Assembly: GCF_005239225.2 (NCBI RefSeq) | Contig: NC_133295.1 | Location: 11,222,001-11,286,000 of the forward strand | Source of the DNA: Populus alba | Taxonomy: Eukaryota > Streptophyta > Magnoliopsida > Malpighiales > Salicaceae | Direction: 5' to 3' | DNA length: 64,000 nt | Shown: positions 59,299-64,000 of the stretch, one piece after another | How the letters are laid out: every line of letters starts with the position of its first letter | Position numbering within the stretch: position 1 is the stretch's first letter | Position numbers and translations under genes: made by a program | Notes under the pieces: model-generated | Database searches by the model: none | Seen by the model: the letters and a program-made list of their open reading frames with translations, nothing else | Told to the model about the DNA's origin: nothing

Positions 59299-60060
59299 AA
59301 TTTGTTCAGATGATATATTACACGTGTAATATATATATTGATTGATTTACCCTGCCATGAACCTAAATTCGAGGAAATTCATTGATTAAAGAATGTTTGT
59401 AATAACTTAATGTCTTACTTCCGTAGTAGTCCAAAAGAAGAGGATTTTATCAAATCCAATTAAAGAAACTTAAAAGTAATTTTATGGTAAAGAAAATCAT
59501 AAAATGTATATATGCTTTGAATTTCTCTCAAGCTTTTCTGAAAAGAGTATAGGATGTTTAAAAATATAATAATAGTTATTTTTTAAAATGTTTTTTGTTT
59601 AAAAAAATAATAAAATAATATTTTTTTATTTTTTAAAAATTATTTTTGATATTAGTATGGTAAAATGATATAAAAATATAAAAAATTAATTTAAAATAAT
59701 TTTTTTTTATAAAACACTATTTAAAAGGCAAATCTAAATTGTTGGTAAAAAAAAAATCATTCAAAAGAAAAGTAATTAAAAAAATAAAAAATTGAAAAAC
59801 CAAAAACTCATCATAATGGTTTGACCGGTACATGGATCCAAAGTGTTCGGATTCCAAAATAAAGACAGTTCTCTTCTGGATAGGCTATCCAAAAAAAAAA
59901 AAAAAAGGTAGCTAATGATCGAGACATGACCTAATTGGTGTCCACATATTTCTCTTCTCTTTTGAGACCTAAAATAAATAAATAAATAAATAAAAGCTGT
60001 ACGCAAAAACCAATAAAGACATTTATTTATTTTCTGCAAAAGAAACCAAAACCTTCCTTA
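57385..60060. other. AT-rich intergenic DNA before ABHD17
   Basis: Contains AT-rich MITE-like elements at 58530-58690, 58765-58950 (starting GTGTTTGACAGTGTGGTAGCGG) and 59550-59715, and an (AT)n tract at 59258-59295. No gene is seen. Confidence 0.5.
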
Positions 60061-60094
60061 AAAAATAAAAATCAGGACAGCAGTCTCACTCTCA

Positions 60095-60100
60095 CACGTG
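60095..60100. promoter_or_regulatory. G-box upstream of ABHD17
   Basis: CACGTG, a binding motif for bHLH and bZIP factors, about 265 bp before the start codon. Function is inferred from position only. Confidence 0.3.
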
Positions 60101-60362
60101 AGTCAGGCAGGCATCACACACATTTGCATGAGCCAACCTGTAATCATATCATTGCCCTCCGAGCACCTTTGCTTCTTTGAAAAACACTCATCACTTCACA
60201 AGCCAAAAGAAAAGTGAAGAAAAGAAAAGAAAAGGGAACGCTCTTCTTCTGCATCCTCTTCTTCTTCTACTTCCACTACTGCTGCTGAGATTGTTGTTAC
60301 TATAAAAGAGAAGTAAAAGGAAGTTTTTTTTATTTTATTTGAGAGAGAGAGGGGGAGGAGAG

Positions 60363-63300
60363 ATGGGAGGGGTGACTTCATCAATGGCTGCAAAATTAGC
60401 ATTTTTTCCTCCAAACCCACCTTCATACAAGCTAATTACAGATGATGCCACTGGTCTCTTACTTCTAGACCACTTCCCTCACCGGGAAAACGTTGATATC
60501 TTGCGTCTACCAACTCGGCGAGGGACTGAGATTGTTGCTGTTCATGTTAGGTACCCAATGGCAACTTCTACTCTGCTATACTCCCATGGAAATGCAGCTG
60601 ATATTGGTCAGATGTATGAGCTCTTCATCGAATTGAGTATTCATTTGCGGGTTAATCTCATGGGGTAATTTTTTTCACTTATCCTTTTGTTTAATTTTGA
60701 AGATTTGTGTGGTTTTTCATGGTTCATGAGAGTGTGCATGTGGAGACAGTGTTTTTTTGTGTTAAAATTATGAGAATTAGTGATACCCAGTTGGGATTTT
60801 TGAGTAAATTTTAGTTTGCTTTGTGTAGAAGGAAGGGATTTTTTGTGGATTACTGGAAAAGGTTAGAAGTAGGTGAAAAGTGTGATTTTTTATTTTTTTG
60901 TGGAATTATGAATCTTCTTATAAAGTTTCTTTGTTTATTTGGTTAAAGGGGGTGGAAGAATTCGAGATCAAGTGACTGGTTTGTGACTGATTCACAGATT
61001 AGCTAAGCAAAGTTGTTTTTATTGTAGATCCCTTCTTTATGATGTCATAATTCTATGATGCTATTCTTAGATTGGTTAAGATTCTTGGTTTTATCCAAGA
61101 ATTGTGATATTTTGATGGTGGGTGATGGGATCTCCTATGAGGTTTGATCTAAGCAATTATCATGCTAGATCGATTAGGTGCTTCAAGGTGGAAAGTTGGT
61201 TAAAGGAATTGAGACTAACTTCGCTGCTTAGAACTTTCTGGTGTTCTACATACACTCATGTTTTCCATCTTCTTCATGTCTTGTAAGTTGTTCAACACTA
61301 GACTAGTGTTTTCTATTTGCTCTGCAATTTTATCAAGAAAGTTGAAGTTGAATCTGTATTTGGGGTGACTTAATGGATAAAAAATTGGCAAGCAAAGATA
61401 TAGGCCAGAAAATTGAAGATGAACAAGCATTTATGCATGAAGGTTGTTTCAGAAATCCAGAAGCATGCTTTTGTTTACTGGTTCTCTGTCTAGATTTTGA
61501 CAGAACTCCATGTGCATGGCAGCTAATTAAAAAAAAAAAAAGTGCATGGATCTGCCTCACTGGCATGATTCTGGACTTGCAACTGCCCAATTTGAATCTT
61601 ATCTGGAATGGATCTATTATTTAGAGCTTTTTGGTAGACATTGACACTATGTGCCAATGCCACTCGCTTGAAGGCTTACCGTGTCCTACTAAAGAATTAA
61701 GTGATCAAAGACTACTACTATATATATATATATATATATATATATTGTGGTGGTTATCTCTTACAGAGTAGAGGTCAATCCATTCTTGTTTAAGTTTTCT
61801 ATGTAGTTAATCCAACGCTCAAGCATCAGATATAGAAAAAGAATCTAATCTCTTTTTTTTTTTATCAATTTGTCCAGGTACGACTACTCTGGCTATGGAC
61901 AGTCATCAGGAAAGGTAAGCCATGTAGAATCTTCTTCAATTTTATTCATCTAAACTTTTTGTGGCAAATGGACCCTCTGAAGCTCATGCAATTGCTTTCT
62001 GCAGCCCAGTGAACAAAATACATATGCAGATATTGAAGCTGCTTACAAGTGTCTTGAAGAGAGCTATGGTGCCAAGCAGGAAAATATCATCCTTTATGGC
62101 CAATCTGTTGGAAGTGGCCCCACTGTGGATCTTGCTGCGCGTTTACCTCGACTAAAAGCTGTTGTATTGCATAGTCCTATACTATCAGGGTTAAGAGTGA
62201 TGTATTCTGTGAAGCGCACATACTGGTTTGACATCTACAAGGTTAATATTTGGTTTCTTGATCTTCTTAAATGTTATGTATTGTGTTTTAAAGAACATCT
62301 ATGCATCTACCATGTGTCTGAACATGGTTTTGCTTAAATTTTTCCAGAATATAGACAAAATTCCACTGGTGAAGTGTCCTGTGCTGGTAATCCATGTAAG
62401 TATTAGAATTCTATTTCCTGTGGTTTTAAATCACACAGCTTATTTTTTGGTTTTTCTCCATTTTCTAATTGGTGTTTGGTCAACTGCTAATGTAATATCA
62501 TGCAATTATAATTCTCCAAGCCAATAACTGTTGGGGGTAGTCTTGTATATGAGTTGAATGCACAACATTTAGATAATGTAGAATATGAAAATACATTTAT
62601 TAGAAACTAGAGGTATTAAATGAGAGGTTCTTGTGACAAAGAAGACTGGTTGAAACGAGTGGCCTTGGAGTAAAATATATAATATGAAATTTTTTAATGA
62701 GAAGTTAGACATGGTACTTTTTGGCAATTGGAACAAACTGCATAAATTCATTGAAATCTCAGGTACTAAGAGAATGGGTTATCAGCAGAGGCTTTTGTTT
62801 GAGCTGGATACAATAAATTGTGAAAAAGATGTGTAGCTACACTGAAGTGTTTTTTGTAGGGAGCTTAGGCTAACGCATATGTGAAAGTTCTTGTAATAAA
62901 AAAAATAAACAATCTGAAAATTGACTGCTAATAATTATTGGAAGATTAGACAAAATGTACCTTTTCCCTAGTTCCTTGGTTAGACTATATCTTGTGTTCC
63001 TTTTCATTTTTATTTTTACCCATGATAAAGGACAATTAAAGGCCATCTTATGCATACGCCTTGCAGCAGCCTCCATTTCAGGACTCTGGCTATGTTTTCT
63101 CTCTTATAACATGTCGATGTAATCATACCTTGTAAATTCTTGCAGTCCTAAAGCCCAAAATCTTATGTAGCAGCTCTTCATAGGCAGAAATCAGTAGTTT
63201 TTATCATGATAATGTTTTGCAGTGAGGAATTTTAAATAACATAATCCAAAATTATCCACCACATCCTATAAGTGCTTCTTGGTTCTATACAGAACAATAA

Positions 63301-64000
63301 TCTAATGCATCAGATGTTGGATAACTCAGTCCAAGATTTTGCTTCTCCTCTCTAGCTGTTTCCAGAAAACAACTCAAGTAATGCAGACACTAATTTATTA
63401 TGCATCCCTCAACAGTCACATTATATTTCCAACAACAATTAGAAAGTGCTGATATTTAGAAATTATAAAATTATATAAGAAAGATACAATAAATAAATAT
63501 TTCAACTTAGGAGCAGAGTCTATCATATAATGATCCATATTTTAATTATCATAATCTTTGACAAGACTTTACTATTAGGGGCCGAAAATTTTTGCTGGTC
63601 TGGTTTGTGGTATTAGTTATTGGGTAGTTATTGGGAGGCGACATTCTTCTTATAAGCCCATGGCTTGAAGCTGGGGGAGGGGGGGGAGTAGTTGCAATGA
63701 TGAGCTCTTAAGCTATTTCTTGTGAATCAGCCATTGATATTAGCTTGTTCTAGAACTTGGAGTGCGCATCATTGCATATTCAGAGAATGCAAATGAACTT
63801 TATTTTGAGTAATGTAATCCTTTCCGGCTTTTTTGTTCCCATTTGGCCATTTCTTGTTGGACCCTCCTAAGAAATTTCAAGCATCAATCCTTATGACTGT
63901 CTTCTTGCAGGGAACTGCTGATGAAGTGGTTGATTGTTCTCATGGCAAGCAACTTTGGGAGCTGTGCCAAGAGAAATATGAACCTCTATGGCTCAAAGGA
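60363..64000 (+). CDS. ABHD17: ABHD17-like alpha/beta hydrolase, 5' part (5 exons; continues past the window)
   Basis: ABHD17 enzymes remove palmitate from membrane-bound proteins in animals; plant members are probably depalmitoylases too. Exons are 60363-60664, 61878-61914, 62005-62241, 62348-62395 and 63911-64000+, all GT-AG and in phase, giving 238 residues so far. The hydrolase fold shows the oxyanion segment SHGNAADIG (residues 74-82), Y-DYSGYG-SSG at the exon 1/2 joint, nucleophile Ser147 in GQSVGSG, and the likely catalytic Asp212 in GTADEV. The catalytic His lies beyond the edge. The start MGGVTSS fits an N-myristoylation signal; the N-terminal Cys cluster of animal ABHD17 is absent. 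An in-frame ATG 24 nt upstream lies in the GA-rich leader and would hide the Gly, so it was not chosen. Intron 1 contains a (TA)n tract and intron 4 is 1.5 kb. Confidence 0.93.
61717..61746. repeat. (TA)n microsatellite in ABHD17 intron 1
   Basis: About 14 TA units. Confidence 0.95.

Noticed and set aside
1..64000. CRISPR arrays, operons, riboswitches or phage genes
   Set aside because: The window has spliced plant nuclear genes and plant retroelements; no regularly spaced direct repeats of CRISPR type were seen.

Overview
This window looks like nuclear DNA of a woody eudicot. Populus or another Salicaceae is my best guess, from the gene sequences, the AT-rich intergenic DNA with short MITE-like repeats, and the retroelement families; this is an inference, not a database result. 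No bacterial, plasmid, CRISPR or organellar signal was seen.

Real genes, left to right: (1) a complete 7-exon sieve element occlusion (SEO) gene, + strand, 17052-20602, 700 aa; (2) a complete single-exon SOBIR1 receptor kinase, + strand, 37646-39532, 628 aa; (3) a complete 6-exon MHF2/CENP-X histone-fold gene, - strand, 43619-42852, 103 aa, recovered by splicing exons of 24-104 nt; (4) a tRNA-Thr(UGU), + strand, 43762-43833; (5) a single-exon mS38/COX24-tail mitochondrial ribosomal protein gene, + strand, 44044-44463; (6) the first five exons of an ABHD17-type alpha/beta hydrolase, + strand, from 60363, running off the right edge. Genes 3-5 form a tight divergent cluster with the tRNA between the two protein genes. 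The genes otherwise belong to unrelated pathways (phloem sealing, immune signalling, DNA repair and meiosis, mitochondrial translation, probable protein depalmitoylation).

Most of the rest is transposon-derived. From about 3.6 to 13.4 kb lies a heavily mutated Ty3/gypsy element of the Tat/Ogre type (gag, protease, RT, RNase H, second RNase H, integrase). It is interrupted in its protease by a solo LTR (6952-8769) with a perfect 5-bp target duplication, and followed by a second solo LTR of the same family in opposite orientation (13373-15549), also with a perfect 5-bp duplication. A full-length but broken Ty1/copia element lies on the - strand at 21616-26811. Three hAT-type MITE-like elements (34079-34436, 50341-51215, 57115-57376) were delimited by terminal inverted repeats; two have exact 8-bp duplications and the third a degraded one. 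For one of them a local duplication supplies an empty site.

The 27.9-35.6 kb stretch holds four separate local tandem duplications. The 3' flank of the mS38 gene is duplicated about 2.2 kb downstream. A degenerate array with a unit of about 160 bp lies at 1.55-2.56 kb, with relatives near 52 kb. I found no convincing undescribed biological system; the most testable novelties are a candidate in-frame cassette exon in the SEO gene, a tRNA-Arg-like primer motif inside the gypsy LTRs, and the MITE with its empty-site paralogue.
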